A stretch of DNA of 64,000 nucleotides, taken from NCBI GenBank assembly GCA_036677445.1, contig JAVBWI010000006.1:434001-498000 (forward strand), written 5' to 3'. The notes beneath the pieces are model-generated. The model ran no database searches and was not told where the DNA came from. It saw nothing but the letters and a program-made list of their open reading frames with translations. This DNA is from JAVBWI01 sp036677445 (GTDB taxonomy: Bacteria > Bacillota > Clostridia > Christensenellales > CAG-138). Position 1 is the first letter of the stretch. Each line of letters opens with the position of its first letter. This document shows positions 1 to 8,884 of this stretch, one piece after another. The position numbers were made by a program, and so were the translations under genes.

Positions 1-819
1 TACTTTCCCGAGATACATGCCACCAAAGCGGAGCTGATCGAATACTATCTGCGTATGGCGCCCGTGATATTGCCCTATTTGAAGGACCGCCCGTTTTCCA
101 TGCTGCATTATCCCGACGGCATACACGGGAAAACCTTCTATCAAAAACAGCGTCCCGACGATGCGCCAGACTGGCTCAAAAGCGTAAACATCGCCTCGCA
201 TACTAAGACAATCGACTGGTGTCTTATTAACGATGCCCCGAGCCTATTGTATATGGTCAACCGTTCATGCATTGAGACACACGCCTGGTTTTCCCGACTG
301 CCTGGATTGAATGAACCGGACGTCGCGATTTTCGACCTTGACCCTTCCGGAAACACAGGCTATACCGAGGCGGTGGAGGCGGCGCTGCTTGTAAAAACCG
401 CACTGGATGCCTACGGCCTTACAGCCATACCCAAAATATCGGGGAAGACGGGCGTGCATGTCGTAGTCCCGATCGCACCCGCACCGTTTGAAAAGGTACG
501 CAGGTTTTTAAGCGTCGTATGCAAGGCAATCGAAAAAACGCGGCCGGAGCTGTTTACGACGGAACGATTCATAAAGAACCGCGGCGACAAAGTGTATCTG
601 GATGCCGTACAAAACGCGCGCGGCAAAACGCTGCCCTCCCCATACAGCGTTCGGGCAACGCCGGGTGCGAATGTTTCGGCGCCGGTCACATGGGAAGAAC
701 TTCAAAAAGGGATTACTCCCGCACAATTCCATATTCGCAATATGGAACAGCGTTTGCGGGATACGGGCGATTTGTTCGCCCCCGTTTACAGCCTGCGCCA
801 GCGGCTGCCTGCGCTTTAG
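1..819 (+). CDS. ligD: LigD polymerase/primase domain, 5' end outside window
   Basis: This is the nucleotidyl-transferase (polymerase) domain of bacterial non-homologous end-joining LigD, which fills gaps at double-strand breaks. The frame is open from base 1, so the start lies upstream. Visible family signatures are the KAELIEYYLRMAP segment near the window edge, the metal-binding DLDP motif (about bases 340-351) and the SGKTGVHVVVPI strand. The protein stops just after the polymerase domain. It could therefore be a stand-alone polymerase or the C-terminal half of a ligase-polymerase fusion as in Bacillus; the window cannot tell. It converges on ku with a 4-base overlap of the two stop regions. 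Confidence 0.9.
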   Translation, partial: YFPEIHATKAELIEYYLRMAPVILPYLKDRPFSMLHYPDGIHGKTFYQKQRPDDAPDWLKSVNIASHTKTIDWCLINDAPSLLYMVNRSCIETHAWFSRLPGLNEPDVAIFDLDPSGNTGYTEAVEAALLVKTALDAYGLTAIPKISGKTGVHVVVPIAPAPFEKVRRFLSVVCKAIEKTRPELFTTERFIKNRGDKVYLDAVQNARGKTLPSPYSVRATPGANVSAPVTWEELQKGITPAQFHIRNMEQRLRDTGDLFAPVYSLRQRLPAL

Positions 820-1640
820 CCGCCCGAAGCTTTGCGTTTTGTCGGCTTCTTCTTCTCCTTGGATTTGGTAGCCTCCACGCTTTGGCGCAGGCGCTCCATA
901 AGGTCGACCACATTTCCTGCGGGCGCCTCCACAGTTTCCGGTTCCACGACTTGCTTGCCTTCCACCTTGGCGCGTATCAACTTCAGAAGTTCCTCGCGGT
1001 ATGCATCGTGGTACTTTTCGGGCGTAAATTCCGCAGTCAGGTTTTCCACTAGCTGTATCGCCATTTTCATTTCCTCCGGCCGTACGCTCACCGTTTGGCT
1101 CAGCTGCCCAATGCCAAGCTCCGCGCTGTCCCGTATTTCATCCTGAAAAAACATCATGGCGACCGACAGCGTATCATTAATAAGGCGTATCAGGCACAGG
1201 TGCTCTTTTTCACGCATGGTCACCTTCGCTACCGCGACCCTTCCTGTTTGCCGCATGGCGTCCCTGAGTATCAAATAGGATTTTTCCCCGCCTTTTTCGG
1301 GCCAGAGATAGTACGTTTTATCGAAGTATACCGGGTCGACCTCGTCTATGCGGATGAAATCCACGATGTCTATGTATTTCGCGCTCTTGATGGGCAGCTC
1401 GTCGAGTTCTTCGTTGGTAATCAGCACGAATTTCCCCGGCTCGTATTCAAAGCCCTTTACGATATCCTCATATGCGACTTCCTTATTGCATTTGGCGCAA
1501 TAGCGTTTTTGATTGATGGGCGTGTTGCATTCCTTATGCAGTTGACGAAACCCGATGGTTTCTTTCTGTGTGGCCGAACCCATTTTCACGGGAACATTCA
1601 AAAGCCCGAAGCTGATGGCGCCTTTCCATACCGTTTGCAT
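816..1640 (-). CDS. ku: Ku, DNA end-binding protein of NHEJ
   Basis: Bacterial Ku is a homodimer that encircles DNA ends and recruits LigD. The 274-residue product starts with the family opening MQTVWKGAISFGLLNVPVK and has a normal length. It carries a CAKCNKEV zinc-finger-like pair of cysteines near residues 50-53 and ends in a lysine-rich tail (KSKEKKKPTKRKASGG) typical of DNA-binding Ku extensions. I chose the ATG at 1640 because a perfect AGGAGG lies just upstream and the family consensus begins there. A longer in-frame start at 1718 exists but has no support. Its partner LigD lies tail to tail. Confidence 0.95.
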   Translation of the reverse strand: MQTVWKGAISFGLLNVPVKMGSATQKETIGFRQLHKECNTPINQKRYCAKCNKEVAYEDIVKGFEYEPGKFVLITNEELDELPIKSAKYIDIVDFIRIDEVDPVYFDKTYYLWPEKGGEKSYLILRDAMRQTGRVAVAKVTMREKEHLCLIRLINDTLSVAMMFFQDEIRDSAELGIGQLSQTVSVRPEEMKMAIQLVENLTAEFTPEKYHDAYREELLKLIRAKVEGKQVVEPETVEAPAGNVVDLMERLRQSVEATKSKEKKKPTKRKASGG

Positions 1641-1700
1641 ATGCCTAACCTCCTTTATCTTACCGGTTAGTGTGCCCAGCGGTACGGAAAAAGCGCAAAA

Positions 1701-1736
1701 AGAAAGCGGCACGCCCAAATGCCGTATGGCGTGCCG
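1701..1736 (-). terminator. Rho-independent terminator of the GNAT gene
   Basis: A perfect 9-bp stem (1707-1715 with 1728-1736) encloses a 12-base loop. On the minus strand it is followed by a T-rich run, CTTTCTTTTTGCG. It sits 25 bases past the acetyltransferase stop and ahead of ku. Confidence 0.75.
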
Positions 1737-1760
1737 TCTTCCATTTTGATATTTCGTTCT

Positions 1761-2333
1761 TTAGTTCTTCGTCTTATAAGCGCCCTTGATAAACCCGCCA
1801 AATACATCGTGGCTGAAGGTGAACCCATGGCGCAGGTAAAATTCCAACGCCGCATCGTTGCCGTTTGAAATATACACGAATGTCAGACCGGCATCCGGGA
1901 AGCTTTCCAGCCACTCCGTCGCGATGTGCAGCAGTCTGGAGCCCAGCCCCGTACCGCGATACGCCGGACGCAGGTACAGATTGCTCAGGCAGCCGATATT
2001 CTGCGGAAGCTTCACCCATTCCGGATAAAAGCCTATGCAGTCCTCGCTTTCTGCCGGAGCCCAATCCGGATATGCATGCCTGTCCGCCTCTTCGACATGA
2101 TCTATGGTGGAAAAAACGTACCCGACGGGAACCCCGTTATCCTTTATGACAACGACCTGGCTCCGAAGCGCGCCGCCGTAGCTTCTTTTCATGCGCGTAT
2201 CAAAATTCATACCTTCAAATCGTTCCGGGCTTATCACTGCTTTGGACTTTTGGAAGGCCATCAGCTCATTGCATAGTTCCCTGCATGGTTCGATGTTTCC
2301 ATCCCGAATGATTTCAAATGAAATATTTTGCAT
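1761..2333 (-). CDS. GNAT-family N-acetyltransferase
   Basis: The 190-residue protein belongs to the GNAT superfamily, which transfers acetyl from acetyl-CoA to an amine. The acetyl-CoA pyrophosphate loop is visible as YRGTGLGSRLL around residues 124-134, followed by an ALEFYLRHGF C-terminal segment typical of the fold. The substrate cannot be read from sequence. The start has a GGGGGAA ribosome site. It is transcribed divergently from an HxlR-type regulator, so regulation by that neighbour is likely but inferred. Confidence 0.85.
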   Translation of the reverse strand: MQNISFEIIRDGNIEPCRELCNELMAFQKSKAVISPERFEGMNFDTRMKRSYGGALRSQVVVIKDNGVPVGYVFSTIDHVEEADRHAYPDWAPAESEDCIGFYPEWVKLPQNIGCLSNLYLRPAYRGTGLGSRLLHIATEWLESFPDAGLTFVYISNGNDAALEFYLRHGFTFSHDVFGGFIKGAYKTKN

Positions 2334-2508
2334 AGCAATTCCCCCTGCCGTATCGTGCGTGCTTCGTATTCCTGCCGGTTATTCATCAAAGAATAGTTTT
2401 TCACGGCCATTGATGCTATAATAAGCACATTATGAGCGTGAAGCAAGTATGCACTTTTTTGTAACGTTGCTTACCAAATCGAAAAAAATGAAAACGGAGC
2501 GTATTACC

Positions 2509-2868
2509 ATGGAGAAAAAATGCCCGATCGAATTTACGCTTTCGCTCATCAGCGGAAAATGGAAAATCGTAATATTAAAAGAGCTCTCGCGCGAGCCGCT
2601 TCGCTATGGCGCACTTGTCAGCCGTATTCCTTCCATCAGCGCGAAGGTACTCATCCAGCATTTAAGGGATATGGAAAACGACGGCCTGATCCTACGGACG
2701 GTGTTTCCGGAAGTTCCGCCGAGGGTGGAATATTCCTTAAGCGAGATGGGCAAGAGCATATTCACTATTTTTGTGGAACTAAGACGCTGGGGATTGGAAT
2801 CGGATGATACCGGAACGGTGGAATGCAGGTTCTGCAAAAAATGCCAGCCGTATATCAGCGCCGTATGA
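2509..2868 (+). CDS. HxlR-family winged-helix transcriptional regulator
   Basis: HxlR (DUF24) proteins are small dimeric repressors or activators that often sense redox or reactive compounds. The 119-residue product has the diagnostic opening CPIEFTLSLISGKWKIVILKEL, split here only by the position of its first cysteine (residue 5), then a winged helix with RYGALVSRIP and KVLIQHLRDME. Two extra cysteines lie in the C-terminal CRFCKKC. The ATG at 2509 is preferred because GGAG lies upstream and the family pattern starts there; 2488 is possible. A TATAAT at 2417-2422 may be its -10 box. It faces away from the GNAT gene, its likely target. Confidence 0.88.
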   Translation: MEKKCPIEFTLSLISGKWKIVILKELSREPLRYGALVSRIPSISAKVLIQHLRDMENDGLILRTVFPEVPPRVEYSLSEMGKSIFTIFVELRRWGLESDDTGTVECRFCKKCQPYISAV

Positions 2869-2917
2869 AGCGGGAAAAAGCGAACGGCCAATACCCCGGC
2901 AGGAAGGTCCGGCCATT

Positions 2918-3766
2918 ATGACGGTGGCGCCTATCAACCGCATCATCGATCACAGTAGCGTGGACGGCCCCGGCAACAGAACCGTGCTGTTTTTCCAAGG
3001 CTGCAATTTTAGCTGCAGCTATTGCCACAACCCGGAAACAATCCATATGTGTACGAACTGCGGTGCCTGCGTTGCGCTTTGCCCCAAGGACGCGCTTCGC
3101 ATCGACGATAGCGGTAATGTTACATGGGATGCTGCAAAGTGCTGCGGCTGCGACGCCTGCATAGCCGCCTGCACGCAGGATGCGTCGCCCAAGGTGACCT
3201 GGATGACGCCCGCAGAAGCCGTAAAGCGGATCGCCGCAAACCGCCCGTTTATACGAGGCATTACGGTCTCCGGCGGAGAATGCTCGCTGCGGCGCGATTT
3301 CGTATATGAAGTCTTTCATGAAGCAAAGCGCATGGGGCTTAGTACCTTAATGGATACAAACGGCAGTTATGATTTTTCACAGGATCCGCAATTGCTGGAA
3401 GCCTGCGACGGCGTGATGCTGGATGTAAAGTGCTTTGACCAAACACGTCACAAGGAACTGACAGGGCGCACCAACGAAACAGTCCTCAAAAGTCTTGACT
3501 TTTTGGCGTCGGCAGGCAAGCTGGAGGAAGTCCGTACCGTGATAGTCCCAGATGCGCTGCCAAATACCGATACACTCAAGCGCGTTTGCGAACGGTTGGC
3601 CCCTTTCTGGAAGCAGGGCAGCCGCATCGGATACAAGCTGATTCGTTTCCGTCCGGTCGGCGTTCGTTCCCCTTATTGCAAGCATGCGATCCCTTCCGAA
3701 GAAATGATGGAAAACTTGCGCGTGCTTGTGGAAGAAGCGGGCTGTAAAAGGATTTCGGTGATTTGA
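2918..3766 (+). CDS. yjjW: YjjW-type glycyl-radical enzyme activase
   Basis: This radical-SAM protein would install a glycyl radical in a partner enzyme. The 282 residues show the radical-SAM cluster CNFSCSYC (Cys29, Cys33, Cys36) after SSVDGPGNR. An inserted bacterial ferredoxin domain follows, with cysteines at 45, 48, 51, 55 and again at 75-85. The GGECSL substrate/SAM segment comes next. The layout fits the YjjW branch of pyruvate-formate-lyase activases. The start at 2918 has AGGAAGG upstream. Its usual partner, a YjjI-like glycyl-radical enzyme, is not in the window. It follows the HxlR gene by 49 bases and may be cotranscribed. Confidence 0.87.
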   Translation: MTVAPINRIIDHSSVDGPGNRTVLFFQGCNFSCSYCHNPETIHMCTNCGACVALCPKDALRIDDSGNVTWDAAKCCGCDACIAACTQDASPKVTWMTPAEAVKRIAANRPFIRGITVSGGECSLRRDFVYEVFHEAKRMGLSTLMDTNGSYDFSQDPQLLEACDGVMLDVKCFDQTRHKELTGRTNETVLKSLDFLASAGKLEEVRTVIVPDALPNTDTLKRVCERLAPFWKQGSRIGYKLIRFRPVGVRSPYCKHAIPSEEMMENLRVLVEEAGCKRISVI

Positions 3767-3875
3767 GACCAATGCAAAAATGGAAGCTTTGCGGGATACG
3801 GACACCGACGGCGTGCTCAAAAAATTTCTCACGACGCTGGGAGGATAACTCCCCGCCGCTTTTACTCTGCTGAAT

Positions 3876-4895
3876 CTACACAACATAAAGAATGGGTATG
3901 CCGCCAAGCTTTCGGGACAGCTGGTCCCGTAAAAACTGTTCCGCTTCCGCCCGAACGGCTTCCCTGTAGCAATACCGCCCCCGCCCGCGCCCCGTCATGA
4001 GGGCTTGGTCGTAGAGTTCGATCGCGTTGGGAAACGCATCCTTGTTGATCGCGCGATGCACGTAGCTGTATGTCATAAATATGATTTCAATCGCAAGACG
4101 GTCTTTAGCTTTTTGAGACAGCTCATCCGCCAGCTGGTCTAGCAAACGCGCGTAATGCTCCTTATAGCTATCAATTAGCACGATGGGCGCGATCAGCATT
4201 CCAACTTTGTACCCGGCGTCGCACATCCGGTTGAGCGTTTGAATTCTCGACGAAAGTGGGGCGGTGCCAAACTCAATTTTGCGGATGATCTCCTGCGGAT
4301 TGACGCTCATGCGAAAAAGGATTTTCCCTTGATGACGTAACGGAAGCAGCGGTTCCACCATATCAAATTTCGTAGGGAATGTAAGTATGCCCTTTTGGCT
4401 TCTGCCGAAGCTTTCTATGGTCCATTCCAAATTTCCCGTTATTGTGTTTTCCAGTACCAGGTCGCTGTTGCTTCCAATTTCAAAAACAAGCTCTTTTTCA
4501 GCGCCTTCTGCTGTTTTTATCAACTTGTCCATCATCTGTTCCCGATTCACAAACAGCCTTAAATAGGAGCATTTGTTATAATTGCAAACCAGATAGCAGT
4601 AAAGGCACATCGCGCTGCAGCCGGAGGAGGTATACGGCACCAAAAAATCGGAAACCTTCCGGTTCGGCATGTATTGTAAAGACTTTCGCACGCCGAGAAT
4701 AAGATACCGTTTCATTTGCACAAACGCCTCATTGGGGTTATTGCGCAGTTGCTCAATATTATTGTGGCTCTCTATCGGCACCCAGGGAATATCGCCAAAT
4801 TTCTCTTTCATCTGATTGCCGAGCGCATAGTTGAGCACCGCAGGCTCATAAAAGATTTTGTCCGGCTTCAAGTTGGCATCGACCTTCCTTTTCAT
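3876..4895 (-). CDS. splB: Spore photoproduct lyase
   Basis: SplB reverses the UV thymine dimer of spores (spore photoproduct) using a radical-SAM mechanism during germination. The 339-residue protein has the family start KIFYEPAVLNYALG and the cluster motif CSAMCLYC (Cys93, Cys97, Cys100), the CxxxCxxC form of SPL. Downstream are TGNLEWTIESF and the C-terminal GRGRGRYCYREA region. At the place where Bacillus SPL has its hydrogen-donor cysteine (about residue 142) I read FEIGSNSD, with serine. The gene implies a spore-forming host. I found no convincing forespore sigma-G promoter. Confidence 0.92.
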   Translation of the reverse strand: MKRKVDANLKPDKIFYEPAVLNYALGNQMKEKFGDIPWVPIESHNNIEQLRNNPNEAFVQMKRYLILGVRKSLQYMPNRKVSDFLVPYTSSGCSAMCLYCYLVCNYNKCSYLRLFVNREQMMDKLIKTAEGAEKELVFEIGSNSDLVLENTITGNLEWTIESFGRSQKGILTFPTKFDMVEPLLPLRHQGKILFRMSVNPQEIIRKIEFGTAPLSSRIQTLNRMCDAGYKVGMLIAPIVLIDSYKEHYARLLDQLADELSQKAKDRLAIEIIFMTYSYVHRAINKDAFPNAIELYDQALMTGRGRGRYCYREAVRAEAEQFLRDQLSRKLGGIPILYVV

Positions 4896-4956
4896 CGTCC
4901 ATAGTTTGACCGTAAGACCGAAAAGGCATCCGATTATTTACATGCGTATGATGAAA

Positions 4957-4985
4957 TACGCCATGACTCGATTGTGCATGGCGTA
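4957..4985 (-). terminator. Hairpin ending the sugar-catabolic operon
   Basis: TACGCCATG (4957-4965) pairs with CATGGCGTA (4977-4985) across an 11-base loop. It lies 49 bases beyond the last gene of the minus-strand operon. The following T run is short (TATTTC), so termination is likely but not certain. Confidence 0.5.
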
Positions 4986-5033
4986 AAAACATTCTATACT
5001 TCATTATTGCTTTGTTCGGGCAGAATGCAATCG

Positions 5034-5861
5034 TCAGGAAAGCCGCCAGTGTTCGATATGTTCCGCCGTTTCACCGGGCGCAATAGCGGAAAGCGGCGCG
5101 AGGCTTTCGATTTCCATCATGTGCCGACAGGCATACACTTCAAAATTGACGTTGTTATCCGGGTAGGGCGTATTGCTGCCGCCGTCAAAACGCTTGGTAA
5201 ATACCCGCCCGCCCGTTACATACGCCGCCGCGCCTTCGCGGCAAAGCAGGCCAAGCTTGAAATACTCGTCGACGGGCAGGTGGCGGACAGCAACTGTATC
5301 CTGCGTAAACTGCAAGCGTGCGTCCGCAAGGCTGGTCGTATCCCAAAGCGATAAAAAGCGCCGCGGTGTCATATCGCCGCCGCTGCCTGCAAACGGCGCC
5401 CGCATCGTTCCGCCGCCGCGCATGGCGCTGATCGACCACAGGCCGCAATGAAGCGGCGAATCCGCACAGTTTTGCACAGAATGCGCAACGATCACCTCAT
5501 GCGGGTCTTGTGTGAAGAAAACGCGTATGGATTTCCTGACATGCAGATACCCGTCCTCAGGCTGGGTGAGCAGTACGCCGTTTTCCAGCGGCGTATAGCT
5601 GACCGGCGTATTATCCGGCCAATAGGTATTTTCACTCTCGGGCGCAAGCCACAGCCGGTGCCCGCCGTAGACACGCCAGCCTTCCTCAGTGCAGAGATAC
5701 TGCGCCTCCTGCGGCTGCTCATAGAATACATTCTCTCCCCCGCAAAGCGAAAACCGCAATATGCGAATGCCAAAATCCAGCGACGCCGCAAGCTCTACCG
5801 TGCCATTGGAGAGCCACAGGCATTTGCCGAAATGACGGTACAATTCTACTCTATTCTGCAT
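5034..5861 (-). CDS. DUF4380 / sugar-epimerase-fold protein
   Basis: The 275-residue product resembles the DUF4380 group of galactose-mutarotase-like proteins, with the telltale GGHRLWLAPESENTYWPDN stretch near residues 83-101. Members bind carbohydrates, but the reaction is unknown. The ATG at 5861 follows a strong AGGAGGG; an upstream extension to 5969 would overlap the previous gene and lacks support. It is the last gene of the minus-strand sugar operon, 10 bases after the FIST gene, so it probably acts on the same substrate. Confidence 0.72.
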   Translation of the reverse strand: MQNRVELYRHFGKCLWLSNGTVELAASLDFGIRILRFSLCGGENVFYEQPQEAQYLCTEEGWRVYGGHRLWLAPESENTYWPDNTPVSYTPLENGVLLTQPEDGYLHVRKSIRVFFTQDPHEVIVAHSVQNCADSPLHCGLWSISAMRGGGTMRAPFAGSGGDMTPRRFLSLWDTTSLADARLQFTQDTVAVRHLPVDEYFKLGLLCREGAAAYVTGGRVFTKRFDGGSNTPYPDNNVNFEVYACRHMMEIESLAPLSAIAPGETAEHIEHWRLS

Positions 5862-5871
5862 ATATTCCCTC

Positions 5872-6771
5872 CTATTCCTGGGGAATGACGCGCCCCAGCA
5901 TGAGATTGCCAAAACGCGAACGGCCGACCGGCAGACGTATGATTTCGCCAAACAAAAATACGCCGACATTGCCCTTTGCGGCCGAAAACGGTTCCCGTAT
6001 CAATGAGCGCAGTCCCGCACAGCCTATGGCAAGCGCGTTCTCCCGGCACATATACGAACGGATGGCTTCCGTTGCGCACGTATAGGAAACAGCGCATAGC
6101 GTGACCCATTCCTCCTGCAGATCCGCGCCGCAGGAAATCTCCCCACTTCCCGCGTTGCCGCAATGCACATTTCTGCCTTCGGAATCGCAAAATGTGAGCG
6201 ACTCAAAGTCGTTTTCCCGTTTATTCAGTGCAGAGCGCATCAGCGACAGATACCGCTGCGGGTTAGGCCCGCCCTCGCCGTGGATGGCGGTGATTGCCCG
6301 CTTGCCGCTGTGCTCACAGCGCAACGTTTGCAGGCGGTCGGTATGGATATTCCGGCAGTCGGCGATAAACTTACCGTCCTGCACCAGCAGCACGGCGACA
6401 TCCTCACCGGAAGGCAGCGTTTCGCCTTTTAATTGCGCCTCACCCTTTGCGGCGGTTCCGCCTGCAATCATGGTGTCGGGCAGCAGCGTTTGCAGCGTAT
6501 CCGTAAAGGCGTCGTTTCCTTCGCCGCCGGTGAAGAACACCAGCGCGAGCGAAGGCGTAAACGCCTGCTTTGCCGTCCATGCCAATACATCCGCATACGT
6601 GCCCGCATAGGCTTCGCCTGTTAAGCTGCGCCACATAGCAACTTCCGAACTGTCCGGCTCCGCCCAGCCGGATTCTGTTGTGAAGCCCAGCGACGCACAG
6701 CCAAAAAGCGGCGTATCGTTCACTGCGGGCGCATGCCCCGGCGTCCAGAACGTGATTTGATAGTTCTGCAT
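5872..6771 (-). CDS. FIST-domain protein
   Basis: The 299-residue soluble protein looks like a FIST domain, a small-ligand sensory module usually attached to signalling proteins. Supporting signs are SLALVFFTGG and MIAGGTAAKGE in the N-terminal half, then NALAIGCAGLRSLI and GVFLFGEI near the C-terminus, matching the FIST_N and FIST_C halves. No output domain is fused to it. The position inside an operon of sugar enzymes, 14 bases from the PfkB gene, is unusual and may mean a metabolic role or an intracellular ligand sensor. The assignment is by pattern only. Confidence 0.6.
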   Translation of the reverse strand: MQNYQITFWTPGHAPAVNDTPLFGCASLGFTTESGWAEPDSSEVAMWRSLTGEAYAGTYADVLAWTAKQAFTPSLALVFFTGGEGNDAFTDTLQTLLPDTMIAGGTAAKGEAQLKGETLPSGEDVAVLLVQDGKFIADCRNIHTDRLQTLRCEHSGKRAITAIHGEGGPNPQRYLSLMRSALNKRENDFESLTFCDSEGRNVHCGNAGSGEISCGADLQEEWVTLCAVSYTCATEAIRSYMCRENALAIGCAGLRSLIREPFSAAKGNVGVFLFGEIIRLPVGRSRFGNLMLGRVIPQE

Positions 6772-6785
6772 GCTTTTACCTTTCC

Positions 6786-7787
6786 TTATCGAAGCTCCCG
6801 GTACAGCCGCATCGCCTCGTCGGCGCTTCGCATGCCTTCCGTCGCGCCGCTCTCGGACAAGGAACAGGCTGCTGCGGCGATGCCAAGTTCGATCCCCTCG
6901 CGCAGGCCTTTCTTTTGCTGCGCCGCATACAGCACGCCCGCACAGAATGCGTCCCCCGCACCCACTGTCCCCTTGATATATCCGGCAGGCAGCCGCAGGC
7001 TGGAGATCGCAATAAACTCCCCTTCGGAATCCATGCCGAATCCCCCCTCAGGGCAGTGGATCACCGCCCAGGCGGAAACGCCCATCTCCCGCATCTTATT
7101 GAGCGCCGTCGGGATATTGTCCATAATGAGCTTATCCGCTTCATCGCGCAGCCGCACGCCCGTGCTCTGCTGCGCCTCCAGCTCGTTGATGATGCAGTAA
7201 TCCGTATATCTGAGCGCTGGCGGTACCAGCCTTACAAACCTGTCCCCCGCTTCGCTGACCACATCGATGGAGGTCTTTATTCCGCGACACTGCGCATTGT
7301 GCAGCAGACGCGCCATTTTAGTACCGTATACGTCATCTTCTTCATCCAAGGCATCCAAAAGGAGAATATAACCGACGTGCAGAATCTCCGAATCGACCGC
7401 ATCCCAATCGATACAGCTTTCATCAAAATGCGCGTTCGCACCGCGGTAATGGAAGAAGGTACGCTGCTTAGTCAACTCATCCGCCATCACGGCGGTGAAG
7501 GAAGTGATCCCCTCGCGCCTTACCTGTGTAAAATCGATAGTGCCGTGTTCGCGCAGCTTCTCCAATATAAAATTGCCTTCGGCGTCGGCGCCGAGCCGGC
7601 CAAGCGCAGTCAGCCGCAAACTTGCATCCAGTTTTGCAAGATCGACAATCACATTGCACAACGCCCCTCCGGAAGAACGGGAAATGCCATCCTTAATGGT
7701 TGTAAGCTCACCCGGTTTGGGCAGCCCCTGTATTGGGTAGAGGATATCCACAATCATGTTCCCCGCTACACATATGCCGTTTCGCAT
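6786..7787 (-). CDS. PfkB-family carbohydrate kinase
   Basis: A ribokinase-fold kinase that phosphorylates a sugar or nucleoside with ATP. The 333 residues contain the N-terminal GGALCN substrate region and the C-terminal signature GTVGAGDAFCAG, whose catalytic base would be Asp279. The start has AGGAGGGAAC just upstream. The likely substrate is the product of the neighbouring dehydrogenase and isomerase steps. Its pairing with Gfo/Idh and TIM-barrel genes recalls inositol catabolism (IolC), but the rest of that pathway is not here. Confidence 0.9.
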   Translation of the reverse strand: MRNGICVAGNMIVDILYPIQGLPKPGELTTIKDGISRSSGGALCNVIVDLAKLDASLRLTALGRLGADAEGNFILEKLREHGTIDFTQVRREGITSFTAVMADELTKQRTFFHYRGANAHFDESCIDWDAVDSEILHVGYILLLDALDEEDDVYGTKMARLLHNAQCRGIKTSIDVVSEAGDRFVRLVPPALRYTDYCIINELEAQQSTGVRLRDEADKLIMDNIPTALNKMREMGVSAWAVIHCPEGGFGMDSEGEFIAISSLRLPAGYIKGTVGAGDAFCAGVLYAAQQKKGLREGIELGIAAAACSLSESGATEGMRSADEAMRLYRELR

Positions 7788-7852
7788 GCTGTTCCCTCCT
7801 AAAAACCAGGGCGCGCTTACGCGCGCCCATCTTGCTCCCGGTCGCTATAACC

Positions 7853-8884
7853 TCAGCCGTTCATCAGCAGTTCCAGAACGTACATTTCAAGCTTCTCGTA
7901 GTTGCGATCCGCCACGCACTGGTCACGGAAGGCGCGGTCGAACTTCTCGACCTTCTTTTCGAGCATCTTGGCGATCTTCATGCTGTTCTCGATATGGCGA
8001 TAGCAGTCTTCTGCCTTCTGCGTACGCATGACCTTGACATCCAGACCCACCATTTCGCCGTTTGCGCCATAGTTGTTATCCATAAGCACTTTGATCTGGT
8101 TGAACGCCTGGCGGAGGTTCTCCACGCCGAACGCCTTATCCTGATCGTACTTCATGCCGTTCTGATCGTTAAGATGCACGCTCCACAGCTTGCCGAACGC
8201 AAGGCCGAAGGCCATTTCGTTAGCCGGGTCGAGACCGGCGAGTATCGCATGCGCGCTCTCCAGCACCGCGCCTACGCGGCTCGGATCCTTTGTCGCGGAG
8301 GATACCGCCATGACATGCCCGAGCGTGCCGCAATAGCTGCGGTCGATGGGCTCGTTGGGCTTGGGCTCGATGAGTACGCGCGCTTCTTTGTCATAATCGA
8401 GCATGGTGTCGATGGAGGTGACCAGCTTTTTGATCTTATCCACCGGCTGCTTGCTTTCGGCGCACAAGGTGCCTTCACGCGCCAGCCACAGCACGATATT
8501 GCGGCAGCCCAACGCGCGGGCGATATCGATGGAGCGCAGCGAACGCCACATGGCAAACTCGTAATCCTCTTTGCTGTTGGTGGTATAGCCGCCGTCGGTG
8601 GTGTGCGGATCCATCCACAGCCTGGGGGCTACGAATTCCGCTACGAGGCCATACTTATCCAATGTGGCCTTAACGTCCTTCGCATAGTCGATGATCTGCT
8701 TTTCGGTCATGTTGTTCATATCCGGCACTGCGTCGTCATCATGGAACTGTACGCCGGAGAGCCCGATCTCTGCAAACTTCTTCACCTTATCTTCAAAGGG
8801 AATGGAAGGGCGTACCTCGGGGCCGAAAGCGTCCGCGCCCTCGTGTACGTTCCAGGGGCCAGCCGTAAATCTAAATCTGCTCAT
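7853..8884 (-). CDS. Xylose-isomerase-like TIM-barrel protein
   Basis: The 343-residue protein belongs to the xylose isomerase/AP-endonuclease-2 TIM-barrel superfamily and resembles actinobacterial-type XylA. Aligned landmarks are FHDDD (His48), EPKPNEP (Glu173, Lys175), ESAH (Glu209, His212) and NGMKYDQD (Asp247, Asp249). One XylA metal ligand, the Asp before LNGQ, appears as His237 here. It is shorter than classical XylA (about 390). It may isomerise a different sugar or cyclitol derivative. It overlaps the upstream dehydrogenase gene by 14 bases and has its own GAGGAG site. Confidence 0.8.
   Translation of the reverse strand: MSRFRFTAGPWNVHEGADAFGPEVRPSIPFEDKVKKFAEIGLSGVQFHDDDAVPDMNNMTEKQIIDYAKDVKATLDKYGLVAEFVAPRLWMDPHTTDGGYTTNSKEDYEFAMWRSLRSIDIARALGCRNIVLWLAREGTLCAESKQPVDKIKKLVTSIDTMLDYDKEARVLIEPKPNEPIDRSYCGTLGHVMAVSSATKDPSRVGAVLESAHAILAGLDPANEMAFGLAFGKLWSVHLNDQNGMKYDQDKAFGVENLRQAFNQIKVLMDNNYGANGEMVGLDVKVMRTQKAEDCYRHIENSMKIAKMLEKKVEKFDRAFRDQCVADRNYEKLEMYVLELLMNG

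Noticed and set aside
3780..3848. 22-codon frame after the activase gene (reads MEALRDTDTDGVLKKFLTTL)
   Set aside because: It looks protein-like and may be a gene remnant, but it is too short and has no ribosome site.
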